DNA from: Candidatus Hydrogenedentota bacterium | GTDB lineage: Bacteria; Hydrogenedentota; Hydrogenedentia; Hydrogenedentales; JAEUWI01 | Assembly (NCBI GenBank): GCA_016182605.1 | Contig: JACPGE010000122.1 | Span: 62,001 to 126,000 of the forward strand | Reading direction: 5' to 3' | DNA: 64,000 bases | Shown here: one piece after another, positions 32,817-42,993 of the stretch | Layout: each line of letters starts with the position of its first letter | Position numbering within the stretch: the stretch's first letter is position 1 | Made by a program: the position numbers and the translations under genes | The notes under the pieces: model-generated | The model's input: the letters and a program-made list of their open reading frames with translations, nothing else | What the model was told of the DNA's origin: nothing | Databases searched by the model: none

Positions 32817-34718
32817 GTGATTCTCGGCCTGAGCTGTTCCCACAATGCGACCGCATGTCTAATCGACGATCACAGTGGTGAAGTGAAGTATTGCGCTTCC
32901 GAGGAGCGCTTCACGAGGCGCAAGCAGGAGTGGGGTTTCCCCGATAACAGCCTGCGCTACGCCCTCTCGCATGTTGCCCCGGCCCATCACATCAGCGCGG
33001 TGGCTGTGGGGGAAACCAGCAATCAGCGCTTCGCCACCGCCGCCTTCGCGGAATTCCTCAATCTCGCCCCCTACGCCGAACGCGATGCGCTCCTGCGCAG
33101 GAAGAGCGCCCTCTTGTCGATCTTCCTCGGCGAGGCCGCAGGCCGCTTGTCCGGGCGCTCTCACGATCTGCGCGCCCTGCTTGCGCAAAAACTGCGCGGC
33201 CTCGGCATCGATGCCTCAATTCGTTACTTCGACCACCATCATGCACATGCCGCCGCCGCCTACTATGGCTCCCCGTTCCCGCGCGCGCTGGTCATTACCC
33301 TGGACGGAGAAGGCGATGGCAACATGGGTTCCATCTGGCACGGGCAGGACTCCACCCTCATCTGCCGCAAGCGTTTTCCGGCACGCCAGTCGTTGGGCCT
33401 GTTCTACAAAATGATTACGGCGTTGCTCGGCTACCGTGTGAACCGCGACGAAGGAAAAGTCATGGCCCTCGCCATGCGCGGTGATTCCAACCGCTATTAC
33501 GCTGAACTGGCGTCATTCCTGAAAATGCGCTCCTCCGGCGGCCAATGTACGGTCTATTCCCCGGCTGCCGCGCTCCTCGTTGACGGCTGGAGCCGCCACA
33601 ACCTTTCCCTCCTGCGCGCCTTCGGCCACCTGGGCCGCACGTGGCGCGCCCAATCCTGGGAATCCCTGTGGAATGCCATTCTGCAACACGAGGCCGAGAT
33701 CCTCTTCGCCCCCGTGGGGCTGCCGCCACGTGCCCAGCGCGATTGGACGTGGCAAACCGGCATTGCCGCCGCGGCCCAGCGCCTCATTACCGAGTGTACC
33801 GTTACGATTCTCTCCGAAGCCCTGTCCCAGGATCCTGAAAGCGCTGTCGCGGCAGCAGGCGGACTTTTCGCCAATGTGTGTGTTAACCGGAGCATTCTGG
33901 AATCGTTCCCGGGGATCTCGCTCTATGTTCACCCCGGCATGGGAGATGAGGGGCTTGCCTTTGGCGCAGCCGCCCAGTGTTTTGCCGATTGTCAAACGGA
34001 AGCAGCGTTCCGGCCCGTCATGCCCCACGTGTATTTGGGACCTCCGCCAACCCAGCACCTGCATGACCCTCTGCCTCGCGGCGATCACACATGGACAGCC
34101 GCCTCGGAGGATGATCTTGCCGCCGTGGTCGCGCGTGCAATCGCCGCCGGACGCGTTGCCGGTATCTGCCGGGGCAATATGGAATACGGTCCCAGAGCCC
34201 TCGGCAACCGCTCCATCCTCGCGCATCCTGGCTTGGCACAATTGCCTGCCGCACTCAACAAACGACTGGGGCGTTCCGTTTTCATGCCCTTCGCGCCTGC
34301 GGTGCTCGATTGCTGCATGGACGAGATATTCGACGCGGCGTATTTGGACGAGGCGCGACTCGCCACGAAGTACATGACGCTGGCCATTCCGGTTGCCCCC
34401 GCTTGGCGGGAACGGCTTGCGGCCGTGGTTCATGACGATGGCACAGCACGGCCCCAGCGCCTGGACGCAGAAAGCAACTCCTTCCTCCATAAGTTGATCA
34501 CGTGTTTCTTGAAGGAGACGGGCCTGGGGTGCGTGCTCAACACCTCCTTCAACCGCCATGGCGAACCCATCGTGCGCACGGCGGAAGAAGCGTATATGGC
34601 ATGGCAGGCACGGGCCGTCGATATCCTTGTTGTCGGCCAGACGTGCTATGCCCGGGAATCGATGGAGCCGTTTGGAGCGCGAAGCACCACGGCCACCATG
34701 GTACGGTGCCCCGCGTAG
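32817..34718 (+). CDS. Carbamoyltransferase, NodU/CmcH family (GTG start)
   Basis: ILGLSCSHNATACLIDD; FDHHHAHAAAAYYGSPF; GNMEYGPRALGNRSILAHP; LNTSFNRHGEPIVRTAEEAY. Confidence 0.95.
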   Translation: MILGLSCSHNATACLIDDHSGEVKYCASEERFTRRKQEWGFPDNSLRYALSHVAPAHHISAVAVGETSNQRFATAAFAEFLNLAPYAERDALLRRKSALLSIFLGEAAGRLSGRSHDLRALLAQKLRGLGIDASIRYFDHHHAHAAAAYYGSPFPRALVITLDGEGDGNMGSIWHGQDSTLICRKRFPARQSLGLFYKMITALLGYRVNRDEGKVMALAMRGDSNRYYAELASFLKMRSSGGQCTVYSPAAALLVDGWSRHNLSLLRAFGHLGRTWRAQSWESLWNAILQHEAEILFAPVGLPPRAQRDWTWQTGIAAAAQRLITECTVTILSEALSQDPESAVAAAGGLFANVCVNRSILESFPGISLYVHPGMGDEGLAFGAAAQCFADCQTEAAFRPVMPHVYLGPPPTQHLHDPLPRGDHTWTAASEDDLAAVVARAIAAGRVAGICRGNMEYGPRALGNRSILAHPGLAQLPAALNKRLGRSVFMPFAPAVLDCCMDEIFDAAYLDEARLATKYMTLAIPVAPAWRERLAAVVHDDGTARPQRLDAESNSFLHKLITCFLKETGLGCVLNTSFNRHGEPIVRTAEEAYMAWQARAVDILVVGQTCYARESMEPFGARSTTATMVRCPA

Positions 34719-35443
34719 TCTGTCTTCAGCACTTCGCATCCCTGCGCCCGTGCCATGCGCGTGATGCGCCGGAGAGAAATGTTGTGCACGTACGGCGTGA
34801 TGCATTGGTCCATGAACAGGGTGCGAAGCGTTGCCTTATCCAGTTCCTGTCGCAATAGCCAGCGCCCGGGCTTCCGAAGAAGCACGCCGTAGAGCGCAAA
34901 AAACGGGGCGATCACACCGGGATGGCCGTGCCAATAACACCAGCGTACCGGCGCGGCGAGGCGATGTATCAGCCAGTGAAACGGGGATCCCCAGTGATAT
35001 GTCGCCACGCACAGCGTGCCGCCCGGCAAGGCGATCCGGACCAATTCACGAAATGCCGCTTCCGGATCCGGTGTGTGGTGCAACACGCCATAACACAGCA
35101 CACGCGAACAGGCGTCATCAGGCAGCGGCAGGTGTGCCGCGTCGGCGGCACAAACCCGGTACCCCTCTTCGCGCAAGGCCGGCAATGCCATCGACGCTAT
35201 GTCGATTCCCGTGATGCCGCCCTGATGCACGCCAAGACTCACGGCCGTTCGCAGCCAATCGCCGCCGCCGCAACCCACCTCCAGCAGGCCTCCGGCCTCC
35301 GCGCATTCCTCCAGCCATTGCATCAGCAGCGGGTGCAGGGCGCGGCGCGCATCGCTGTGCGTCATACTGCCAAAGGGGTGTGCGCCATAGAGAGCGCCTG
35401 CCGCGCGTGCGCCCGATCGGTGACCCGGAAACTTGCCGGTCAT
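34646..35443 (-). CDS. Class I SAM-dependent methyltransferase
   Basis: LLEVGCGGGDWLRTAVSLGVHQGGITGIDIAS; VLCYGVLHHTPDPEAAFRELVRIALPGGTL; SD-like GGGAG before ATG 35443. Confidence 0.85.
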   Translation of the reverse strand: MTGKFPGHRSGARAAGALYGAHPFGSMTHSDARRALHPLLMQWLEECAEAGGLLEVGCGGGDWLRTAVSLGVHQGGITGIDIASMALPALREEGYRVCAADAAHLPLPDDACSRVLCYGVLHHTPDPEAAFRELVRIALPGGTLCVATYHWGSPFHWLIHRLAAPVRWCYWHGHPGVIAPFFALYGVLLRKPGRWLLRQELDKATLRTLFMDQCITPYVHNISLRRITRMARAQGCEVLKTDYAGHRTMVAVVLRAPNGSIDSRA

Positions 35444-35871
35444 CGTGAACTCCCAAGGGTTGATTCCATCAATAGTTCTAACACACCGGGACGCTATTTG
35501 CATCTCCGGAATGGGTGCATCCAGATGCATTGCCGCACGAAGCAGCGTATCTTCTCCGGCCAGTGGATAACCACGAGCCGGGGTGCTCGCGCAACTGCCC
35601 ATCTGAATCTGCAACGTGAAGGGCACCATCCCCGGCGGCGACGTAACGCCCACGCAGTTTCCTCACCCACTCCACTACTCCCAGTCACTGGCCGTGAGCA
35701 TTGTGGAATTACGTCAAGGCGCACGCGATCCAAAAAGCATTGCGCCCGTTCCTGACCCAAGGGAAATCGGCCCCGCCGTTGCTCCTCACCGGCCGTATAT
35801 GGCAGTGGCGCCCGCCGCCCTTCCACGCGTATACTCTCCGCTCACACTTACGGCATAGGGAGTCTTGGCGT

Positions 35872-38055
35872 ATGCGGGTTCTTTTGACGGGTGGCGGCGG
35901 CTATCTTGGCACGTGTGCCGCCCAACGGCTGCTCGATGAGGGCCACACGGTTCGCATCTTCGATCGCTTCTGCTTCGGCGAGGAGGCCGTCGCGGCCCTG
36001 CGCACGCACGGCCAATGCGAGATTGTCTCCGGCGACATCCGGCGTCTGCACGAATTCCCGGCCCTCATGAAAGACATCGAGGCCGTCATCCATCTTGCCG
36101 GTCTGGCGAACGACCCCTCCTGCGACCTCAACCCCGACATGGCCGAAGATGTCAACGTGGAGAGTTCCCTGGAACTTGCGCGGCTCGCTTCCCAGTTGGG
36201 CGTGCGGCGTTTCGTCCTGGCCTCCTCCTGCACCGTATACGGACGCGGCGTCTTTGCCATTCTCGACGAATCCAGCCCGGCCAACCCCGTGTCCACCTTT
36301 GGCAAGACCAAACTCAGCGCCGAAAAGGCCGTGCTATCCCTCAAAACCGAGGGCTTTGAGCCCGTCATTGCGCGTCTCGGCACCCTCTTTGGCGTGTCGC
36401 CGCGCATGCGCTTCGACCTGGCCGTGAACCAGATGGTGGCCACCGCCCTGCGCCAGGGCCATATTATCGTCCGCGGCGGCGGCAGCCAATGGCGCCCCTT
36501 CATTCACGTGAGCGACGCGGCCCGCGCCTTGCACACCATGATGGAGGCCCCGGCGGAGAAGGTGTCGGGGCGCGTATTCAACACGGGCGACAGCCGCCTC
36601 AACTACCAGATCGGCGATCTCGCGGAAAAGGTGGCCGCTTCCATAGGCGGCATCCAGGTGGAACTGGCCAAGGACGACGACGACCTGCGCAATTTCCGGG
36701 TGCAGTTCGATCGTATTTGGGACACGCTCGGCTTCTCCTGCATGACCACGCTGGAGCAGGGCATCCAGGAAGTGCGCGCCTGGCTGAACGCCCGCCCGGA
36801 ATGTGAACCGTTCGACGAACAGTATTTCAACGTGGGCCGCATGAAGCGCCTCCTGGCCACCCCGGTCGATGAGGGCGGGGAACCCGTGGCGGCACGATTT
36901 ATCCCGCTCGGCAAGCCCAGCCTGGGCCCCGAAGAAGAGCAGGCCGTGCTGGAAACGCTCCGCAGCGGCTGGCTCACCTCCGGTGCCCACCTCCCGGCCT
37001 TTGAATCGGCGTTTTCCAAGACGGTCGAAGCTCCCTACACCATTGCGGTAAATTCTTGCACTGCGGCGCTGCACCTGTGTCTCGTGGATATGGGCGTGGG
37101 CCCCGGCGACGAAGTTATCACTGCCCCCATCACCTGGGTCTCCACGGCGAACACCATCGTAAACATGGGCGCCAAACCCGTCTTCGTGGACGTGCAGCCC
37201 GACACGCTCAACCTGGATCCCGAACTCCTGGAAGCCGCGATCACCTCGCGCACCAAGGCAATCATGCCCGTGCACCTGGCCGGCCACCCGGCGGACATGA
37301 CCCGGATCCGGGCCATCGCGGCGAAGCACGGGATACCCATCGTGGAAGACGCCGCCCACGCGCTCGGCGCACGCTACCGCGGCGCCTGCATCGGGGCGTA
37401 CAGCGAATACACCTGCTTCAGTTTTTACGCCATCAAGAACATCACCACCATGGAAGGCGGCATGATCTCCACCATGGACGCGGACCGGGCCGAGCGGCTG
37501 CGGCGCCTGGCGTTCAACGGCCTGAGCGCCACCGCCTGGGACCGCTACGGCCGCAGTTCCGTGCCCCACCCGCTGGAGGTGGCGGTGCCCGGTTACAAGT
37601 ACATCATGGGCAATGTCAGCGCGGCCATGGGCCTGGAACAGCTCAAGAAGTTCGAGACCTTCAAGGCGGCCCGGAAGCGCGTGGCGAATATGTATCAGGC
37701 CGTGCTGGCGGAAGTGGATGAAATAGACCTGCCTCCGGTGCGCGAGTACATCGACCACGCGTGGCACCTCTATGTCATCCAGTTGAACTTGGACCGGCTC
37801 TCCCGAACCCGGGACGAAATCGCCTACGACCTGCGCCGGGAGAATGTCGGCTCCGGTATCCACTTTTACGGACTCCATTTGCACCAATGGTACCGCGAGC
37901 ACTTGGGGTTATCGCCCGAGTCCTTCCCGGAGTCGACCCGGGCGTCCAACTGCATCTTGTCGATACCCCTGCACCCCCAGATTACCGACAAGAACGTGCA
38001 GGAAGTGGTCGCCGCACTGAAGAAGGTCCTCCACCACGCCAAAAAGATGGTATGA
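35872..38055 (+). CDS. Bifunctional fusion: NAD-dependent epimerase/dehydratase + DegT/DnrJ/EryC1-family aminotransferase
   Basis: N-term MRVLLTGGGGYLGTCAAQRLLDEGH, SSCTVYGRG, STFGKTKLSAEKAV; C-term GDEVITAPITWVSTANTIVNMGAKPVFVDVQPDTLNLDP, FSFYAIKNITTMEGGMI in one uninterrupted ORF. Confidence 0.92.
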   Translation: MRVLLTGGGGYLGTCAAQRLLDEGHTVRIFDRFCFGEEAVAALRTHGQCEIVSGDIRRLHEFPALMKDIEAVIHLAGLANDPSCDLNPDMAEDVNVESSLELARLASQLGVRRFVLASSCTVYGRGVFAILDESSPANPVSTFGKTKLSAEKAVLSLKTEGFEPVIARLGTLFGVSPRMRFDLAVNQMVATALRQGHIIVRGGGSQWRPFIHVSDAARALHTMMEAPAEKVSGRVFNTGDSRLNYQIGDLAEKVAASIGGIQVELAKDDDDLRNFRVQFDRIWDTLGFSCMTTLEQGIQEVRAWLNARPECEPFDEQYFNVGRMKRLLATPVDEGGEPVAARFIPLGKPSLGPEEEQAVLETLRSGWLTSGAHLPAFESAFSKTVEAPYTIAVNSCTAALHLCLVDMGVGPGDEVITAPITWVSTANTIVNMGAKPVFVDVQPDTLNLDPELLEAAITSRTKAIMPVHLAGHPADMTRIRAIAAKHGIPIVEDAAHALGARYRGACIGAYSEYTCFSFYAIKNITTMEGGMISTMDADRAERLRRLAFNGLSATAWDRYGRSSVPHPLEVAVPGYKYIMGNVSAAMGLEQLKKFETFKAARKRVANMYQAVLAEVDEIDLPPVREYIDHAWHLYVIQLNLDRLSRTRDEIAYDLRRENVGSGIHFYGLHLHQWYREHLGLSPESFPESTRASNCILSIPLHPQITDKNVQEVVAALKKVLHHAKKMV

Positions 38056-38086
38056 TTGGGTGTAACCCGGTGGGAGACCCAGAGCC

Positions 38087-38539
38087 GTGATGGACCTGAC
38101 ATTTGCCGCAGTCGACTTCAATCTGAAGAAATGCGCCCGGTGCAAGCACCTGTATTTCCAGGTGGATTCCCCCGTTTGCGAGAGCTGTATGCCCGATGAG
38201 GAGGACGATTTCCACCGGATTCGGGACTCCATCATCGCCAATCCCGGGGCAAACGCGGAAAAAGTGGCCAAAAAGGCCAATGTTTCCTTGGGTTGCGTCA
38301 TGCGAATGATCGAGGCAGAGCGCCTCGCCCACAATGTGCCCAGCGAAAAAATCCGCTGCGGACGTTGCGGGGGCCGTGCCCTGAGCGCCAGCAAACGCCT
38401 CTGTAACCGCTGTCTCGCCGTCCTGGAGCGCCAAGTCATCGAAGCCATGATCGAACTGCGGCCCAAATACGCCCCCAAACGCATGCGCGGCAAGATGAAC
38501 GACATTCACGCGTTGGTGTCCCAGAAGCGCCGCTCCTGA
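38087..38539 (+). CDS. Small double zinc-ribbon protein with helical middle segment
   Basis: CARCKHLYFQVDSPVCESC and CGRCGGRALSASKRLCNRC. Confidence 0.6.
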   Translation: MMDLTFAAVDFNLKKCARCKHLYFQVDSPVCESCMPDEEDDFHRIRDSIIANPGANAEKVAKKANVSLGCVMRMIEAERLAHNVPSEKIRCGRCGGRALSASKRLCNRCLAVLERQVIEAMIELRPKYAPKRMRGKMNDIHALVSQKRRS

Positions 38540-38553
38540 GCGGACCCCAGCAG

Positions 38554-39414
38554 TCAGTCCTTTCCGTAGCCTTCCGCGGGCTGGCCGGATTCCTGGAGCT
38601 TGCCACAGGCCCACAGTACCCCGCGTGTCACCAGATCCAGGTACCGCGCATCGGCCACGGTGTCGTTGTTGTGCCCCAGACTGGTGGAAAATACACGGGT
38701 CTTCTTGTCCCCATACGCGCTCGTCCAGATGACTGCCGCATCGGTAAAATTGGGCCGGTCGTTCGGCTCTTGCACGCCCCGGGCCAGAATCTGCGTTCCC
38801 TCCCGCACCACAATGTTGTTGTACAGCTCCTCGTTGATCGTGGTCCAATCCGGCAGATCCCTGGCAGTGGCATGGTCTTTCGCCGTGTACGTGATCGCAA
38901 TGGGTTTCTGCGGACCGTGCCCCGCGGACTGCACGCCCAGGTAGTCAAACCACAGCGACTCGGGCGTTCCCGGCGTCACGGCCACCTTCACATCCGGCGC
39001 CGTGCGGTAACAATGCATGGCGCAATGGAGATTCACACCGGGGATTCCCGCCTTGTGCGGCGCCAGGACACCCTCAACCACAGCGATATCCTTGATGTCC
39101 GACGCACACTCGTCGTGAATCACCACATCGAATCCGGCGGCATAGTCCGGGTTGCCATAAATCGGCAAGGGCGGCGCGGTGGAGGTGTCGGCCGAATAGA
39201 TAATCTCCACCTCCACGTGGGCGCGGGATTCAATGCCGCTCTTGATCAGTTCTTTTTGCGTGGCATAGTCGTGGCAGCACCCGCCCGCAATCAGCAACGC
39301 GCGAAGCGGCGCGGGACGCGCCCCGGCCTCCGCCGCCATCGCCGTCATTCCGGTCCACAAGATCACCGCCACACCCGCGAAACACACCACCGAACGTTTT
39401 GCCATTGCACGCAT
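38554..39414 (-). CDS. ThuA-like domain protein, secreted
   Basis: Signal peptide; PLRALLIAGGCCHDYATQKELIKSGIESR; FDVVIHDECASDIKD; GVNLHCAMHCYR. Confidence 0.8.
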   Translation of the reverse strand: MRAMAKRSVVCFAGVAVILWTGMTAMAAEAGARPAPLRALLIAGGCCHDYATQKELIKSGIESRAHVEVEIIYSADTSTAPPLPIYGNPDYAAGFDVVIHDECASDIKDIAVVEGVLAPHKAGIPGVNLHCAMHCYRTAPDVKVAVTPGTPESLWFDYLGVQSAGHGPQKPIAITYTAKDHATARDLPDWTTINEELYNNIVVREGTQILARGVQEPNDRPNFTDAAVIWTSAYGDKKTRVFSTSLGHNNDTVADARYLDLVTRGVLWACGKLQESGQPAEGYGKD

Positions 39415-39593
39415 GAAAGCCTTCTCCTGATTCAGCAAAGATAGCGACAGCAACCGGCAGCCCAATGCAGGTTGTGCCCGATTATGCACGAATCGCGCCC
39501 TCGGTGCACCCCCTTCGCGGGAACTGGGCCAAGCCCGTCCCCCCCGGATCGGATATAGCCTCCCGTTGCAAAGAATAGCCTTCTGTCCCGATC

Positions 39594-40427
39594 ATGTTAT
39601 CCTTCCCGAACGGGGCGGAATTCCTCAACTCAATCGGATCCCGGCTGAACATGCTTTATATACTACTGTCTGCCGTCGCGGGCGCATCCCTGCTCATGGC
39701 CGCCCTCTTCCTCGTCCAGCGCCGCACCGGCGACGCCGGGATCGTCGATGTGGGCTGGTCCTACGGCGTGGGCCTTATGTCCCTATGGCTCGCGTGGGCA
39801 CTCCCGGGAGACCTCCTGCATCGTCTTCTGATGGCGCTCATCGCCGTGCCGTGGAGCCTGCGCCTTGGCACCTACCTGCTCATGGACCGTGTCATGGGCA
39901 GCGAAGAGGACGGGCGCTATGCGGCGTTGCGTAAACGCTGGGGGGACGCCGCGCAACGCAACTTCTTCCTCTTCTTCCAGGTGCAGGCGGGCTTCATTGT
40001 GCTGTTCGCGATTCCCCTCTTCGGGGCGGGCATGCAATCCCAGGCGCCCGCCATCTGGGATTATCTCGCCCTGGTCACGGGCTGGGGTGCGCTCTTCGGG
40101 GAAAGCCTCGCCGACAGCCAGTTGCGCCGCTGGCGCGCCCACCCGGGGAACCGGGGCAAGACCTGCCGCACGGGTTTGTGGCGCTATTCCCGCCATCCCA
40201 ATTACTTCTTCGAGTGGCTCCATTGGTGGGCCTACGCGCTATTGTGTGCCGGATCGTGGTGGTTCCTGGCAGCGCTCGCTGGGCCCGTCTTGATGCTCCT
40301 CTTCCTCTACCGGGTGACCGGCATCCCCCATACCGAAGGCCAGGCCCTGCGCTCGCGCGGCGGCGATTACCGCGCCTATCAGAAGGAAACAAGCGCCTTC
40401 TTTCCCTGGTTCCCACGGCTCCGGTAG
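39594..40427 (+). CDS. DUF1295 family membrane protein (steroid 5-alpha-reductase-like)
   Basis: GDAGIVDVGWSYGVGLMSLWLAW; SLRLGTYLLMDRV; GLWRYSRHPNYFFEWLHWW. Confidence 0.85.
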   Translation: MLSFPNGAEFLNSIGSRLNMLYILLSAVAGASLLMAALFLVQRRTGDAGIVDVGWSYGVGLMSLWLAWALPGDLLHRLLMALIAVPWSLRLGTYLLMDRVMGSEEDGRYAALRKRWGDAAQRNFFLFFQVQAGFIVLFAIPLFGAGMQSQAPAIWDYLALVTGWGALFGESLADSQLRRWRAHPGNRGKTCRTGLWRYSRHPNYFFEWLHWWAYALLCAGSWWFLAALAGPVLMLLFLYRVTGIPHTEGQALRSRGGDYRAYQKETSAFFPWFPRLR

Positions 40428-40478
40428 TGGTTCGCGACGCGCAAGCATAATCGGCTAAAATGCCACCATTAAACGGAC

Positions 40479-41030
40479 ATGCCCCTGGAAGAACCCATGA
40501 CTGACGCAATTGTGCCCAATGAATCCCCCCGCTTCCTCCCGAATTCCAAGTCGTGCTTTGTCTGCGGCGAGGAGAATCCCGCCGGATTGCAGACCCGCTT
40601 TTTTGTCGATGGCAACTATGTGAAGATGCCGTTGAACGCCCAGGACCACCACTGTGGCTATGCCAACACCGTTCACGGCGGGGTGGTTGCGGCGGCCCTG
40701 GACGAGTGCATGGGCTGGGCGGCGTCCCGCGCGATTCAGCGCATGTGCGTGACGGCGGATCTCACCGTGCGCTACCTGCACCGGGTTCCCGCCGATGTGG
40801 CACTGACGGTGCGCGCGGAAGTCACGAAATCGCACAAGCGCATGGTGCAGGCCACGGCCGTGATTATCGATGCGGCGGGAAAGGAATACGCCCGCGCCGA
40901 AGGCCGGTTTCTACCCCTGAGCGTGGAGGAGACTCTGGAAGTGGACGACGCCCTGCTGTACCGTGGCGACGAGGAACGCATCTTCGACACACTCCGCGCC
41001 GAGTACAATGGGGCGGCAAACCAGTCATGA
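40479..41030 (+). CDS. PaaI-like hotdog-fold thioesterase
   Basis: CFVCGEENPAGLQTRFFVDGN; YANTVHGGVVAAALDECMGWAA. Confidence 0.8.
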   Translation: MPLEEPMTDAIVPNESPRFLPNSKSCFVCGEENPAGLQTRFFVDGNYVKMPLNAQDHHCGYANTVHGGVVAAALDECMGWAASRAIQRMCVTADLTVRYLHRVPADVALTVRAEVTKSHKRMVQATAVIIDAAGKEYARAEGRFLPLSVEETLEVDDALLYRGDEERIFDTLRAEYNGAANQS

Positions 41031-42853
41031 CGCTGGCGCCCAGGGGAACCGATGCCGTTGCGCGCCTGGCCTTGCGCGTCCTTCCCGGTGTACTGCTGCG
41101 CTATATGCGCCGCTTTGCCCTCGCCCATTTTCCCGCTTCCATCTGTAAGGCCTCTCCCGCTCTGGGCGGTCACGAGCTTCGCTGTCTGGACAATCCAGAC
41201 GCGCTGGACGAAGACTTGGACGGCGTGCTCCTCCTGGTCACGGACCCCGGAAACAACCCCGTTTCCCAATGGGGGGCCGCCCTGAAATCGCGGCAATGCC
41301 TCTATGTCTTCGCTCTTGGGGGCACTGCGGGGATGGACGATACGGCGCCAAGCCCTGCGCTCATCCGCTACTATCATTGGGCCATCGGCGAGGACGAAAC
41401 GATTGTGCCCGATCGGGGTGACGGCAGCCTGGCGCCGTTTGCCTGGCTCAGCCTCTACTATCCGGCCGGCTACGATCCCGTGGCGCATGCGCGCGCGCTG
41501 CTTCTGGCCGGCGCGCCGGGCTCCAGCCTGGAATTGCTGGAGAACATTCCCGCCCATCTGCTGCTAAGCGACGAAGCCAAAGGCATGGCGCCGGCGGAAC
41601 ACATGCTGCCCTATCTTCTCTGGGACAAGGCCCAGGGCGAACATAACCGCATCGGACGCTTCTCAACGGCGCTGGATGACTTTAACAAGGCCACCACCTA
41701 TCTGCCCGGTTATGCGCCGGCCTACGAGTGCATGGCGCTGTTCTGGGAGCGGCTGGGTTTGCCTGCGCGCGCCCAACACCTCCGGCGCACGCTTGCCTTC
41801 GCCCAAGACGCGCCCTACGCGCTTCCCGGGGGCTCGCCCACCGTCGATCTGGACGTCACGTATCCCAAGATCGACGTGAAGGCCGCCTTGGCCGCAAGGC
41901 CGCGCCCGCTGCGCCTGCTCTATGTGATGCACGCCGGTTCCGACTATGGCGGCGATCTCCTGTTCAACGGCCTGTGCGAGCACCTCGGCGATGCCAACGT
42001 CGTCGACTTCCCCTGGAAACCCATGCTGCATGGCGAACTGCACGAGGCGGCCGACGGCTATCCCTGCACCTTCACGCGTCCCGGCAAGGCCCTGCCGGTT
42101 CAAGCCGTTGCCGATCAACTCAAGGCGGGTGATTTCGATCTCATTCTACTGAACGATACCCTGGGCGCACTGGACCGGAGCATCGTGGAACTCGTGATGC
42201 AGTGCGGCCACAATACGCCGGTGGTCTTGCTGGACGTTTGGGATCAATGCGGCGACTATGTCGATGTCGTCTGTGCAAGGACGCCCATCGCGAAACTGAT
42301 TGCGTGCGTCAAACGCGAGTACATTGCCGGCGCCACCTACCATCCTCTGACGGCGCCGCTCCCCTTCTCGTATGCGTCCACGGAGATTCCCGCGCAGGTG
42401 AGCTACGAGCATCGCCACGGATTGTTCTGGGCGGGAAAACTGGCCTATGGCGACCGGCGCATCAAGTTGGAATGGCTCTCCCGGCGCCGCGGGCTCGACA
42501 TTCACCGCCGCATGAGCCAGGCCGAGTACCAGGCCGCCATGCGCAGCGCTCTTATCGGGTTGAGCCTCTTTGGCAACGGCTTCGACACCGTGCGCTACTG
42601 GGAGCTGCCCGCACACGGCGTCATGCTGCTCGCGGAGCGCCCCCCAATCCCCATTCCGAACAACTTCGTGGATGGCCAGCATGCCGCCCTTTTCGACGAC
42701 CTGCCCGAACTCGTCGAAAAGCTGGATTACTATCTCGCCCACCCGCGGGAGGCACGCACCATCGCCGAGGCGGGCCGCAAGCACCTGCTGAAGTACCACA
42801 CCGACTATGCGCGCGCGGAACAGTTCCTCCAGATCGTTCTGGATCGGTTGTGA
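41027..42853 (+). CDS. CgeB/YkvP-like glycosyltransferase with N-terminal TPR-like region
   Basis: RLLYVMHAGSDYGGDLLFNGLCEHLG; GLSLFGNGFDTVRYWELPAHGVMLLAERP; ATGA overlap with previous gene. Confidence 0.6.
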   Translation: MTLAPRGTDAVARLALRVLPGVLLRYMRRFALAHFPASICKASPALGGHELRCLDNPDALDEDLDGVLLLVTDPGNNPVSQWGAALKSRQCLYVFALGGTAGMDDTAPSPALIRYYHWAIGEDETIVPDRGDGSLAPFAWLSLYYPAGYDPVAHARALLLAGAPGSSLELLENIPAHLLLSDEAKGMAPAEHMLPYLLWDKAQGEHNRIGRFSTALDDFNKATTYLPGYAPAYECMALFWERLGLPARAQHLRRTLAFAQDAPYALPGGSPTVDLDVTYPKIDVKAALAARPRPLRLLYVMHAGSDYGGDLLFNGLCEHLGDANVVDFPWKPMLHGELHEAADGYPCTFTRPGKALPVQAVADQLKAGDFDLILLNDTLGALDRSIVELVMQCGHNTPVVLLDVWDQCGDYVDVVCARTPIAKLIACVKREYIAGATYHPLTAPLPFSYASTEIPAQVSYEHRHGLFWAGKLAYGDRRIKLEWLSRRRGLDIHRRMSQAEYQAAMRSALIGLSLFGNGFDTVRYWELPAHGVMLLAERPPIPIPNNFVDGQHAALFDDLPELVEKLDYYLAHPREARTIAEAGRKHLLKYHTDYARAEQFLQIVLDRL

Positions 42854-42993
42854 GCCTTTGACTTCACCGTGTTTCCGTTCCTATCATGTCTCACGACACG
42901 TAATCTGGACCGGCTGCGGCCTCCCTCCGCCACCTTGCACGCACCGCCATGCCCGGCCCGCATTGGGACACAAGATCCCCTGGGGAAATGACC

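Noticed and set aside
36334-37902. 522-aa minus-strand ORF
   Set aside because: Antisense shadow of the epimerase-DegT fusion.
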